Source: Lentisphaerota bacterium
Lineage (GTDB): Bacteria > Verrucomicrobiota > Kiritimatiellia > RFP12 > UBA1067
Reading direction: 5' to 3'
DNA length: 23,433 bases
NCBI GenBank assembly: GCA_015061765.1
Contig: SUVZ01000012.1
Coordinates: 1-23,433, forward strand
Under the pieces are notes generated by a model that was not told the origin of the DNA, did not search any database, and was given only the letters and a program-made list of their open reading frames with translations. This document shows positions 1-6,510 of this stretch, in pieces (position 1 is the first letter of the stretch; each line of letters opens with the position of its first letter). Both the position numbers and the translations under genes were made by a program.

Positions 1-79
1 CGTCAAGCAGATAAGAGGCGATGAGATCTGTAACCTTGTCAGGATGGCCGGAACTTACATACTCGGAACAGTTGTTCAT
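1..79 (-). CDS. S-adenosylmethionine synthetase paralogue, N-terminal part, cut by window edge
   Basis: Only the first 26 residues are inside the window. They contain EYVSSGHPDKVTDLIASYLL, which matches the N-terminal signature of methionine adenosyltransferase (family consensus SEGHPDK, whose His and Asp are catalytic). The enzyme family makes S-adenosylmethionine from methionine and ATP in the cytoplasm. The ATG at 79-77 has a GGAG ribosome-binding site about 8 nt upstream. The N-terminus closely resembles that of the MetK paralogue at 19258-18122 (EYVSxGHPD in both), so the two look like members of one accessory subfamily. The gene lies directly behind leader copy 1, about 45 nt after its terminator. 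Whether it is full length or functional cannot be seen here. Confidence 0.8.
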   Translation of the reverse strand, partial: MNNCSEYVSSGHPDKVTDLIASYLLD

Positions 80-124
80 TGTTTTTCTCCTTCGTCAAGC
101 CATCAGGAGAGGGACAATCCCCGC

Positions 125-162
125 AAACGAAAAACCGCCCATCTTGCAATCAAGACGAACGG
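125..162 (-). terminator. Intrinsic terminator of leader copy 1
   Basis: A 12-bp stem CCGTTCGTCTTG / CAAGATGGGCGG (162-151 with 146-135) closes a 4-nt loop and is followed by TTTTTCGTTT on the minus strand. It sits about 45 nt before the metK start codon, so it should act as a conditional terminator in the 5' leader. Two wobble pairs that are weaker here are one wobble and one A-U pair in the other copies. Confidence 0.8.
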
Positions 163-312
163 TCTGATGAAACATGTTTCCCTTTCGGGCACATCGCTTT
201 TTCAGCTACCACCGTGGTGTTCCACTCGGTTGGCGCATTCAGCCTTTTCAGGCTTCCTGCTTCTTGATGTCTTGATGGTGCGCATTGTATCAAACCTCAT
301 CATCAAATTCAA
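125..312 (-). promoter_or_regulatory. Leader element copy 1: promoter plus structured attenuator RNA upstream of metK-like gene
   Basis: Promoter: -35 TTGAAT at 312-307, 17-bp spacer, -10 TACAAT at 289-284, so transcription should start near 279. The transcript carries AUCAAGAC at 276-269, complementary to GUCUUGAU at 156-149 inside the terminator 5' arm. Between them lie an AGCCU-GAAA-AGGCU hairpin (254-241), a GUG-GAA-CAC hairpin (225-217) inside an ACCG/CGGU stem, and a CCC-GAAA-GGG hairpin (189-180). Sequence homology to the other two copies runs from about position 110 to 330. The structure suggests a riboswitch or attenuator. The ligand is unknown, and no known class was recognised. Confidence 0.75.
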
Positions 313-339
313 TAGCCCCCTAAAGAAAAACTAAAATAT

Positions 340-495
340 TCAATGTGCATACTCGGCGGAAGGCACGACGAAGATGCCGAGAACGTCTGTGTCGCTGTTC
401 GCGTTCTGCGTTCCGTATGCGCGGCTTCCGACAATGCCCCTGAACAGCACAATCGGATTGTCCGCAACTTCAAGACTGTCTATCGAATATGCCAT
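340..495 (-). pseudogene. Truncated pol-beta-type nucleotidyltransferase
   Basis: The 51-residue product contains GSRAYGTQNANSDTDVLGIF, the GS...DxD active-site signature of a nucleotidyltransferase of the RlaP/YcgL-like group (PF10127). Family members are normally a few hundred residues long. Here the frame ends at a TGA directly after EYAH, 28 nt before the -35 box of leader copy 1. The conserved second half is absent. The ATG at 495-493 overlaps the region just after the stop of the DUF3137-type gene (503), so it was probably the third gene of the LemA operon. The gene looks cut off by recombination at the boundary of the leader element. A short functional peptide is possible but unlikely. 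Confidence 0.7.
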
Positions 496-502
496 TGTTG
501 TC

Positions 503-2224
503 TCATGTCGTTGCAAGATAGGAAAGAATAGAGCGGCGATAGGCGCTCTCACGCGAGGTGGCGGCGCGGCGCTTGAAGAGGTCTGAAGACGTGCCGCGCT
601 CGCTTAGACACATATTGCTCGTCCGCTGCACGGGGAGATACTCCGTCCAATGCACGGGGACCTTGTGCCACTTGCCGTCGCCGCCGTACACTTCTTCGTA
701 ATCGACCCGCTCCACCCCGCGATAACCGTAGGCGGTTACCGCTATCGTGCTTTCGCCACTCTCCCGCTGGATCAAATGGGTCTTTAGGATGCTGCGGGTA
801 ATGCAGCTCGGGTGCTCGAACTTGTCCTCTCCGTGGTAGTTGGCAACGGCCTCATGTTCCCAGAAGGATGAAGCCTCGCGTTCGAGAACACCTTTCCATA
901 TATCCTCGTGCGTCCGCATCTGCTGGTAGAGCGGAATCGCAAGAAGCGGAGCCATTGCAAAGTAGGTGTCCTTGAAGTACCTCTCGTTGAACTCGACGAA
1001 AAAGGAGAACGCCTCATCGTAATCCCAGTTGTGGAACCGCGAAGGATCGGTGTCGATGGTCGCTTCGTTAAGGTGCTGCGAGAACAGCACGTTTACCTTC
1101 CTCTGCTTGATGAATGTGAAATCGTCTCCGTAGCCGACCGACGTGTCCTTCATCAGATTCAGCATCTGCGTCTGCGCAACCGGCGTGAACAGCAGGCGGA
1201 ACTCGACCTCATGGTCGCGGTCTTTCGCATGGAACCAAGTCTCGAACTCCTGGTTGCTCATCAGAGTGAAATTAGAGTCGTCGGTCAAGTCGCGTGAATA
1301 CGCCTTCAACCGACTCAATCGCCATTTCTTGCGGATAGAGCTCCAGAGCTCTCCGTCCTTCCCGGTCAGTCCGGACGGCTGGCGCGAAAACGAAAGATTG
1401 GGCGCGGCGTCGTTACCATATATGAGGAGCTTCTGCTCGCTGTACACGGGTACCGGCTTTGTCACATGGGCGTATAGCGTATCATATCTCCTGACGCGAT
1501 GCCGTTTCCCGTCGGCTCCTTCTTCCCACTCCGTCCAGGAGATTTCCTTTGTGCCCTCGTATGTCTTTTCGCCCCATTCCATGTCGAGATAGTGCCCGAA
1601 CACAAATGGATTCCCGTTTATGACGCCGGACTGTGCGAAGATTATGGACTTGCCGTCGTTAAAGGAATCGTCCCACCCAAACTGCCTGTGCAAGGACGCG
1701 AGCCTGTCCGCCGTGAAATACGGATCGAATTCCAGACGCGGCACCGTCGCCTCTATCAACTTGACGGTCACATCCCAGGTGTAGAGCCGGTTCAGCGGCT
1801 CCATCTGCTTCCATGCGATTCCTTTCTTCGCGGCAATCTGCGATTCGAGACTGGCGAGCAGTTTCGTCACCGCGTTAAAGAGAGGAACCATGGCGATCCC
1901 CAGAGCCAACCCCGCCACTATGCCAAGAATGCACAGCCCCTGGGTCTGCTTGTCCGTTCCGTTTGTGGCTATTGCACCGATGAGCGCGACCACCGCAGCG
2001 ACGAAACCAATAGCCATCAGGCATCCGTAGCACGTTTTCTTTGTGCTTGCCGAATCGGCCTGCTCCTGCAATTTCTTGATTCGGGCTACGAGCGCACGAT
2101 TCGCCCTGACGTCAATGCCAGAGCGTTTCGTAAGTTCCTTGAACTTCTCACGCGTCAGCGTGGCGAACTTCTTGCGAAATTCGTCACGATAACACGCAAG
2201 CGGCTCATAGACATCCTCAATCAA
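503..2224 (-). CDS. DUF3137-like membrane protein, partner of LemA
   Basis: A 573-residue protein with a charged N-terminal helical region (1-60), two hydrophobic segments at about 66-86 and 96-116, and a long soluble C-terminal part rich in aromatic residues. The arrangement and the start (DVYEPLACYRDEFRKKF) resemble the DUF3137 family, which is often encoded next to LemA. Its biochemical role is not known. Start: a TTG at 2224-2222 overlaps the LemA stop (TTGA) and has a GGGGA ribosome-binding site about 8 nt upstream. The next in-frame ATG lies far inside, so translation is probably coupled to lemA. The last 100 residues look less conserved and could have arisen by read-on into new sequence; this is a weak impression. 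Confidence 0.65.
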   Translation of the reverse strand: MIEDVYEPLACYRDEFRKKFATLTREKFKELTKRSGIDVRANRALVARIKKLQEQADSASTKKTCYGCLMAIGFVAAVVALIGAIATNGTDKQTQGLCILGIVAGLALGIAMVPLFNAVTKLLASLESQIAAKKGIAWKQMEPLNRLYTWDVTVKLIEATVPRLEFDPYFTADRLASLHRQFGWDDSFNDGKSIIFAQSGVINGNPFVFGHYLDMEWGEKTYEGTKEISWTEWEEGADGKRHRVRRYDTLYAHVTKPVPVYSEQKLLIYGNDAAPNLSFSRQPSGLTGKDGELWSSIRKKWRLSRLKAYSRDLTDDSNFTLMSNQEFETWFHAKDRDHEVEFRLLFTPVAQTQMLNLMKDTSVGYGDDFTFIKQRKVNVLFSQHLNEATIDTDPSRFHNWDYDEAFSFFVEFNERYFKDTYFAMAPLLAIPLYQQMRTHEDIWKGVLEREASSFWEHEAVANYHGEDKFEHPSCITRSILKTHLIQRESGESTIAVTAYGYRGVERVDYEEVYGGDGKWHKVPVHWTEYLPVQRTSNMCLSERGTSSDLFKRRAATSRESAYRRSILSYLATT

Positions 2225-2883
2225 AAGAAGGTTCCCCTCGCCTGAGACTTGATCTCAGCGGATGCGGTGAACGGTATGCGCGTCGTGTAACCGGCGCGGG
2301 CGGCGACAATCTGCTTCGTCGGCCAGTCGAAGATGTCCGCGTTCCACTGCATGACGGAGTCGTTGTACAGCTGGCGAGCGGCAGTGATCTCCTTCTGGAG
2401 GTAGCTGTTCTGCTGAATGGCCTCTGCGATTGCGGCGTGCGCCTTGAGGTCAGGATACGCCTCGACCTGCGGGAAGAGACGCCCGAAGCATCCGTCGATC
2501 TGGTTGGCGACTGCGTTTCTCTCGCCATCGGTCAGCCTTCCGCCACGGAACGCGGCGACGGCCTTCATGACGTCCTTGTCGAGGTCGATTGCCTTTTCGA
2601 CGAGCTTGGCCAAGTTCTTCAGGATCTGAACCCGCTGCTCAAGGTAGTTGTCGATGGTCGATGCATCCGCCTGAATCTTCTGCTGAAGCTGCTGGAAGTA
2701 GTTTTTGGCACCGATCTTCATGAAAAGGAAGATCAGTCCCGGAACTATGAAGAGGCACCACAGCACGATCTCGAACAGTGTCGAACCCCAGCCGACTCGG
2801 GTAGCGAGCTGCTTTTCAATAACGTTTATGTCTCTGCCTGCACCGTTGACGGAGCCGGTCAGTTCGTCCAGTTCATTTGCCAT
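2221..2883 (-). CDS. lemA: LemA family protein
   Basis: A 220-residue protein with one transmembrane segment at about 35-56, followed by a helical domain. The stretch around LFPQVEAYPDLKA and the later AARQLYNDSVMQWN and FDWPTKQIVAARAG segments are the typical LemA family pattern (aR..YN..V..yN....fP...ia). LemA proteins sit in the inner membrane with a periplasmic or extracellular helical bundle, and their function is poorly defined. The ATG at 2883-2881 has AAGGAA upstream. It is the first gene of an operon with the DUF3137-like gene and the truncated nucleotidyltransferase. The N-terminal extension of about 30 residues before the membrane segment is longer than in classical LemA. Confidence 0.85.
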   Translation of the reverse strand: MANELDELTGSVNGAGRDINVIEKQLATRVGWGSTLFEIVLWCLFIVPGLIFLFMKIGAKNYFQQLQQKIQADASTIDNYLEQRVQILKNLAKLVEKAIDLDKDVMKAVAAFRGGRLTDGERNAVANQIDGCFGRLFPQVEAYPDLKAHAAIAEAIQQNSYLQKEITAARQLYNDSVMQWNADIFDWPTKQIVAARAGYTTRIPFTASAEIKSQARGTFF

Positions 2884-3005
2884 TGTTTGTGTTCCTTTTT
2901 TTTTTCTGAGAAATTACATGCGTATTGGAACATCGAGAATATTCATTTGGATATTCGCCGAATATCCCTTTCCCGAAACAGCTCTCAACCGATTTGACGG
3001 CATCA

Positions 3006-3011
3006 ATTATA
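3006..3011 (-). promoter_or_regulatory. Extended -10 promoter for the lemA operon
   Basis: The minus strand reads TATGGTATAATTG, a perfect -10 with the TGG extension, about 120 nt before the lemA start. No good -35 is visible. The same TGGTATAAT occurs upstream of the DUF3990 gene (17990-17985) and at 15571-15566, so it is a recurrent promoter type in this DNA. Confidence 0.5.
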
Positions 3012-3108
3012 CCATATTCCCTACTGCAGATATCACAAATGCTTCAACACCTCTCAATTTTCGCCCCAAAATTTCAATGTCACAATTTAGCACATTACCC
3101 ACATTACG

Positions 3109-3346
3109 CTCCATCCAAACTCATCGCTTCCCCAAACGCAATCCGTGAGAAGTCCAACCCATGTTCATTGTTCATAGGGGCACTTGCAAAACCTGATAGG
3201 GTGGCGTGTCCCTACGCCACCGCAGCGGGCTGAGGACAGCCCGCCCTACCAAATTTACAGGGTCTTGCAAGTGGCTCTATAAACCATGGACATGGTCAAA
3301 GCAGAAACTTTCACACAAAACAGCGCCAACAAACATCCCTTTTCAG
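3109..3346. repeat. Intergenic repeat block, copy A, interrupted by a miniature element
   Basis: About 135 nt are shared with 6511-6641 and 22871-23006. Shared landmarks on the plus strand are ATCATCGC-type text, CCATGTTCATTGTT, TATAAACCATGGACATGGTC and AACATCCCTTTT. The central part holds the palindromes CCATGG and TTTATAAA (the latter split here) and a CCATGT/ACATGG inverted pair. In this copy the block is split between ATTGTT (ends 3172) and TATAAACC (starts 3278) by inserted DNA. Confidence 0.7.
3177..3277. mobile_element. MITE-like insertion of about 101 bp
   Basis: The insertion splits a repeat block that is continuous in two other places in this window. Its ends are imperfect inverted repeats: GGGGCACTTGCAAAACCTG on the left, and the reverse complement of the right end, GAGCCACTTGCAAGACCCTG. 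TA is present just outside each end (3175-3176 and 3278-3279), as expected of IS630/Tc1-type target duplications. Inside are two perfect hairpins, GGTGGCGT/ACGCCACC and GCGGGCTG-AGGA-CAGCCCGC. It has no coding capacity. Two extra bases (CA) on the left flank are not explained by a simple TA duplication. Confidence 0.55.
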
Positions 3347-3369
3347 GTGTCTCGCCTCAAGCATCAATC

Positions 3370-3399
3370 TACCACCGCATTTTGCAAAATGCGGTGGTA
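3370..3399. repeat. 30-nt perfect palindrome
   Basis: TACCACCGCATTTTG followed by its exact reverse complement. A close relative with a different centre is at 23036-23067. Both lie 25-35 nt to the right of a copy of the intergenic repeat block, so the palindrome is probably part of that larger unit. It could act as a bidirectional terminator or as an extruded hairpin recognised by a protein. Confidence 0.7.
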
Positions 3400-3756
3400 A
3401 GAAAAAGGCTCTCGAAGCATCGTAAGAAAATCGCCAATTCTCACATATTATAATACATGAGAATTGAGCAACAGTTGATGTGTAATGGAAGTGCGTTACC
3501 ATGACCATAGCTTGCAAACTGTGTCCCTGAGCTATTCATATATTCTATTCCTGCGTACAATCCGCCACTACATTTGGCAGGACACGGTTGCACTTCGCAA
3601 TATGCCATCTTCAGCACTCACTACAATCCTTCAGGGAATAAGAACGCGACGCTTGTTTGCCGCCGAGGAAAAAATAAGGATAGAGTAAGATTTCAAATCG
3701 GCAAATATAAGCTATGGACCAAACTCTTTTTAGAGCGACACGCGATCATTCAAATC

Positions 3757-3790
3757 CACTGGAGCAAATATTATAATATTTGTTCCAGTG
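3757..3790. repeat. 34-nt inverted repeat in gene-poor gap
   Basis: CACTGGAGCAAATATTA is followed by TAATATTTGTTCCAGTG. The arms are complementary except for one G-T pair and have no loop. It lies 35 nt beyond the 3' end of the decayed gene at 4064-3825, so it may be that gene's terminator, though no clear T run follows. An operator is also possible. Between 3400 and 3824 I see no convincing gene. Confidence 0.5.
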
Positions 3791-3824
3791 AAGAGATAAA
3801 TGAATTCCCGCCAGACAGCGGCTG

Positions 3825-4064
3825 TCAATGATTCGGCATGCTCGGGACTTCGCCAGGCATTTTCAGATACCACACCTGTGTCTTGTAGACAGCAACCGTA
3901 ACTGCTCCTGCCTTGAATATGACAAACCCATCCGCATCAGGCTTCACATATCCGACCTGCGAATACTACTGACCGCCCGGTGTCCTGCCAAAAGTCATCC
4001 AATAATCAGCTTTAGCCGCAACCGCTACGGCAAAAGAAAGCAAACATATTGCCGATCTCTTCAT
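3825..4064 (-). pseudogene. Small secreted protein gene broken by an in-frame TAG
   Basis: The ATG at 4064-4062 has GGGAGG upstream and opens a frame of 80 codons with one TAG at codon 33 (3968-3966). The N-terminus MKRSAICLLSFAVAVAAKA looks like a signal peptide. After the TAG the frame continues as YSQVGYVKPDADGFVIFKAG to a TGA at 3827-3825. The family is not recognised. TAG is the genuine stop of the VWA gene elsewhere in the window, so recoding is unlikely and a nonsense mutation (perhaps from TGG) is the simplest reading. The phrase PDADGF is shared with the upstream broken gene. Confidence 0.5.
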
Positions 4065-4076
4065 CTTGCCTCCCAC

Positions 4077-4363
4077 TTAAGAGATAACAGGTTTTCCTTT
4101 CTTATCCTCCATATCAACCTCTTCGTCCTCGAACTCAAGGATTTTCGCACCTTCCCTCTCCATCGCTCTCTTGGCAAGCGATATTTGACTCTCCCACCAA
4201 TAGCCGAATTCGTGTTTTTCTCCTCATCTGCCTCAAGCTCACAGAACTTTTCCCAGAGTGGCTTATTAAACGCTCCATCCGAATCCACAATGGACTAAAA
4301 CCCATCCGCATCGGGACCCTTAAAATTATGCTGCTTACCATCATACTCAAAAATCAGCTTCAT
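4077..4363 (-). pseudogene. Broken small gene with a nonsense codon and a frameshift
   Basis: Starts at ATG 4363-4361 with GGAAAGACA upstream: MKLIFEYDGKQHNFKGPDAD and on to GF, then TAG at 4297-4295. The frame resumes as SIVDSDGAFNKPLWEKFC and shifts near 4193-4199 (a G-rich run) into a frame encoding WESQISLAKRAMEREGAKIL and an acidic tail that ends at TAA 4079-4077. Two lesions in about 95 codons mark it as decayed. The family is not recognised. It is probably a remnant of the same transcription unit as the genes at 6193-4410, which end 47 nt upstream. Confidence 0.5.
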
Positions 4364-4409
4364 TGTCTTTCCGGCTCGTCAATAAAAGAGAAAAGCGAAA
4401 TCTTACGGA

Positions 4410-5045
4410 TCAGAAAACAATCTCACCTTTCCAACATGCCCTTACCAACTGGCTCAATAAGATAATTGCGAAAATTATACTGATGCAACCTCCTAGAACC
4501 TCTCCGCACCCCGTTGCCTTTTCCCGATTTGCAGCACGACTCCCACAGCCTTTCCTGCCTTTCCTACCATCATCCCTCCAATGGTGGTAATCCTCGTCCG
4601 ATTCACAGCCATCGTCCACATCATCCCAGGATTCGTCTTCAACATCTCCGTCATCATCATTCTCTTCGCAATCAGAACCATCTCCAAACCTATAGTCGCC
4701 ATCGACTATTTCTCCTGAATATCTTCTATTCCGCTTTTTCAACATCATCAAAGCACCATATTCAAAACCGGCGCCATTCCCAATAGAATCTCCTCTCACC
4801 ATACCTGTATCCCGATATGTCGGACCGATGAAGTTATCTCCATACGAAGTTCCGACATATCCATGGCTAGCATCCCACAGTTTCCCGGCATCATCGACCG
4901 TACCCTGCTTTATATTGCAGAAATCGTAGACATCGTTGCCTTCAATCCTGCCGACAAGATTATGCCGTTCATCATAGAGGTTTCCAGACTCGTCAATGCT
5001 GCCTTGATAGTCGTTTACACCACGATATAGATGTCTTTCGCCCAT
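4410..5045 (-). CDS. Unknown protein with beta-repeat domain, acidic linker and C-terminal membrane anchor
   Basis: A 211-residue protein. Residues 1 to about 90 consist of repeated short modules of the form G-x-[IV]-x-x-x-G-x-[LV]-[YW]-D-x-x-x-x-x-V-G (for example GSIDESGNLYDERHNLVG), similar in look to the 4-fold beta-flower repeat proteins. A strongly acidic stretch follows (EENDDDGDVEDESWDDVDDG), then a basic patch, and a hydrophobic segment near the C-terminus (GGCISIIFAIILLSQLV), which suggests a tail-anchored or membrane-attached protein. Start: I chose ATG 5045-5043 because GGAGG lies 5 nt upstream. A TTG at 5069 would overlap the upstream stop. It is the third gene behind leader copy 2. 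Function unknown. Confidence 0.6.
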   Translation of the reverse strand: MGERHLYRGVNDYQGSIDESGNLYDERHNLVGRIEGNDVYDFCNIKQGTVDDAGKLWDASHGYVGTSYGDNFIGPTYRDTGMVRGDSIGNGAGFEYGALMMLKKRNRRYSGEIVDGDYRFGDGSDCEENDDDGDVEDESWDDVDDGCESDEDYHHWRDDGRKGRKGCGSRAANREKATGCGEVLGGCISIIFAIILLSQLVRACWKGEIVF

Positions 5046-5065
5046 TTGCCCCTCCGCTATAATCC

Positions 5066-5806
5066 TCAACCGATCCGCTTGCCAAGATGTATCGCAATCG
5101 CCGTAGGCCAGAAGTCATCCGGCACATTGAACGGATCGCATTCATCGCCGTCACCATCGAGAAGCACTACCGCCTCCACAGACCACTTCATCTGCGGAGC
5201 ATTTTTCACATAGCCGCGATTGAAACGGATAGTCTTTATTCCAATCGTCCGTTTGAGATTGTATTCGGTGAAATCACGATATTCCACCGTCTTGTCGCAG
5301 AGCTCTATCGCATCATAGAACTCACCTTTCAGCACCAGATAGCCATCCGTGCTTTTCGATTTCAGCGCCCCGTCTTTGATTCCGTCAACCAGTCTCTTAA
5401 TCTCTGCCGACCCCTTATCCTTATCGCCGTCATTCAATTGCCGCCAGTTCTTTAGGACGAAACTGATCTCCGGATCATCTTCGCTAAGATCAAACACGGC
5501 CGGATGGTTGAACGATGCGACATATATCTCCTCGTCGGAATTGCCGCCCTTTACAATTTCGCAAAAGTCGCTCTGTTCTCCCATAACGAGACTCCTGTCT
5601 TCGGGCAGCAACCCGATGAGGTGAAACAGCTCGTTGCATTTCCGCAGAACGAGCTGTTCATCGTTTTGCATGGAAATCTCAATAAGATACGAAAATGGAT
5701 TGTCGCCGTCTTCATAAAGATCGGCACCTTTGATTTTACTGCCGCCAAACACATATCGGACAGCATCATCGATGTAGGCATGAGCCTTAGGGGTCAGTTC
5801 TTTCAT
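5066..5806 (-). CDS. Unknown 246-residue protein
   Basis: A soluble, acidic protein without signal peptide or membrane segment. The family is not recognised. The coding call rests on a long clean frame, a strong AAGGAG ribosome-binding site 8 nt before the ATG at 5806, and position between two genes on the same strand. It lies 51 nt behind the 111-residue gene, and its stop falls about 20 nt before the start of the next gene. It is probably the middle gene of the operon controlled by leader copy 2. The C-terminal part (VEAVVLLDGDGDECDPFNVP) is rich in Asp, which could bind metal, but there is no clear EF-hand. Confidence 0.65.
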   Translation of the reverse strand: MKELTPKAHAYIDDAVRYVFGGSKIKGADLYEDGDNPFSYLIEISMQNDEQLVLRKCNELFHLIGLLPEDRSLVMGEQSDFCEIVKGGNSDEEIYVASFNHPAVFDLSEDDPEISFVLKNWRQLNDGDKDKGSAEIKRLVDGIKDGALKSKSTDGYLVLKGEFYDAIELCDKTVEYRDFTEYNLKRTIGIKTIRFNRGYVKNAPQMKWSVEAVVLLDGDGDECDPFNVPDDFWPTAIAIHLGKRIG

Positions 5807-5857
5807 AAGTCTTTCTCCTTCTTGTGTTGTTTTACTGTTTTACAGGTTTAAGAATCA

Positions 5858-6193
5858 TCAACTTGCCTGCATATGATTCATGCGGTTATGAACATCAACC
5901 CATATGTTAAGAACCTCCGAGAACGGTTCCCGTACGGCGACAGCCGTCCTTCTGTCGAGGATTATCGTACCGCCGGTTTTGAAGTCTTCCTGGACAGAAG
6001 TCACCGTCGTGAAATCAATCGCAATGGGAGTCTCCTCTCGCACGCTTTCTCCACGCGCATTCCTTCTCATCATGGCCTTACACTGATCGGCCTCGCTGAG
6101 AGTCTTTCGAAGAACCACTATCGACCTTCCAAGCACCTTGATAGGCTTGAATTCCTTCTCGTCGTTACCAGACTTCCAAATGTTTATTGTCAT
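5858..6193 (-). CDS. Unknown 111-residue protein, first gene behind leader copy 2
   Basis: A small soluble protein, MTINIWKSGNDEKEFKPIKV and onward, with alternating hydrophobic residues that suggest a mostly beta fold. The family is not recognised. Two ATGs compete. The one at 6202 has its ribosome-binding site only 1 nt away, whereas ATG 6193-6191 has AAAGGA at 10 nt, the same layout as the MoxR gene behind leader copy 3 (AAAGGA, 9 nt, ATG). I therefore use 6193. The gene follows the leader terminator by about 50 nt, so its expression should depend on terminator read-through. Confidence 0.6.
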   Translation of the reverse strand: MTINIWKSGNDEKEFKPIKVLGRSIVVLRKTLSEADQCKAMMRRNARGESVREETPIAIDFTTVTSVQEDFKTGGTIILDRRTAVAVREPFSEVLNIWVDVHNRMNHMQAS

Positions 6194-6242
6194 CGTTTGC
6201 ATTTCCTTTCGTCAAGCCATCAAGGATGGGGACCTTCCCCGC

Positions 6243-6280
6243 AAACGAAAAACCGCTCATCTTGCAATCAAGACGAACGG
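6243..6280 (-). terminator. Intrinsic terminator of leader copy 2
   Basis: A 12-bp stem CCGTTCGTCTTG / CAAGATGAGCGG (6280-6269 with 6264-6253), a 4-nt loop and TTTTTCGTTT on the minus strand. It lies about 50 nt before the start codon at 6193. Confidence 0.8.
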
Positions 6281-6430
6281 TCTGTTGAAACATGTTTCCC
6301 TTTCGGGCACATCGCTTTTTCAGCTACCACCGTGGCGTTTCACTCGGTTGGCGCATTCAGCTTTTTTAAGCTTCCTACTTCTTGATGTCTTGATGGTGCG
6401 TATTATATCAAAACCCATAATCAAATTCAA
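6243..6430 (-). promoter_or_regulatory. Leader element copy 2: promoter plus structured attenuator RNA upstream of an unknown operon
   Basis: -35 TTGAAT at 6430-6425, 17-bp spacer, -10 TATAAT at 6407-6402; start expected near 6397. AUCAAGAC at 6394-6387 is complementary to GUCUUGAU at 6274-6267 in the terminator arm. The first hairpin reads AGCUU-AAAA-AAGCU (6372-6359), where copies 1 and 3 read AGCCU-GAAA-AGGCU: a C-G pair has become U-A, which supports the stem. The hairpin at 6343-6335 is GUG-AAA-CGC against GUG-GAA-CAC in copy 1. After the terminator the GGGGA-AGG-TCCCC hairpin (6241-6229) is stronger than in the other copies. Confidence 0.75.
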
Positions 6431-6510
6431 TAGGGGCCAGAAAAAAAAAACTAAAAAAAAACTAAAAAGTGACAAGGCGTCAAATTTATCTCATGCCCCA
6501 CTTCAAGCTC

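Noticed and set aside
125..312. Known SAM-I or other common riboswitch as identity of the leader
   Set aside because: The core signatures I know for SAM-I, SAM-II, SAM-III, cobalamin, TPP, FMN, lysine and ZTP could not be found. This is memory-based and needs a covariance-model search.
44..334. Plus-strand frames running through the leader copies
   Set aside because: The frames are alike in all three copies only because the DNA is repeated. Compensatory changes fit RNA structure on the minus strand and not protein conservation.
1499..2245. Plus-strand open frame of 248 codons opposite the DUF3137-like gene
   Set aside because: No ribosome-binding site or motif; the opposite strand carries the membrane protein.
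3574..3831. Plus-strand open frame of 85 codons in the gap, with a Cys/His-rich start
   Set aside because: No good ribosome-binding site, no recognised family, and it runs through the 34-nt inverted repeat. A very old gene remnant remains possible.
3825..4363. Recoding of TAG to an amino acid
   Set aside because: The VWA gene ends at a TAG with a proper stop context before an inverted repeat, and one of the two TAG genes also has a frameshift, so decay is simpler.
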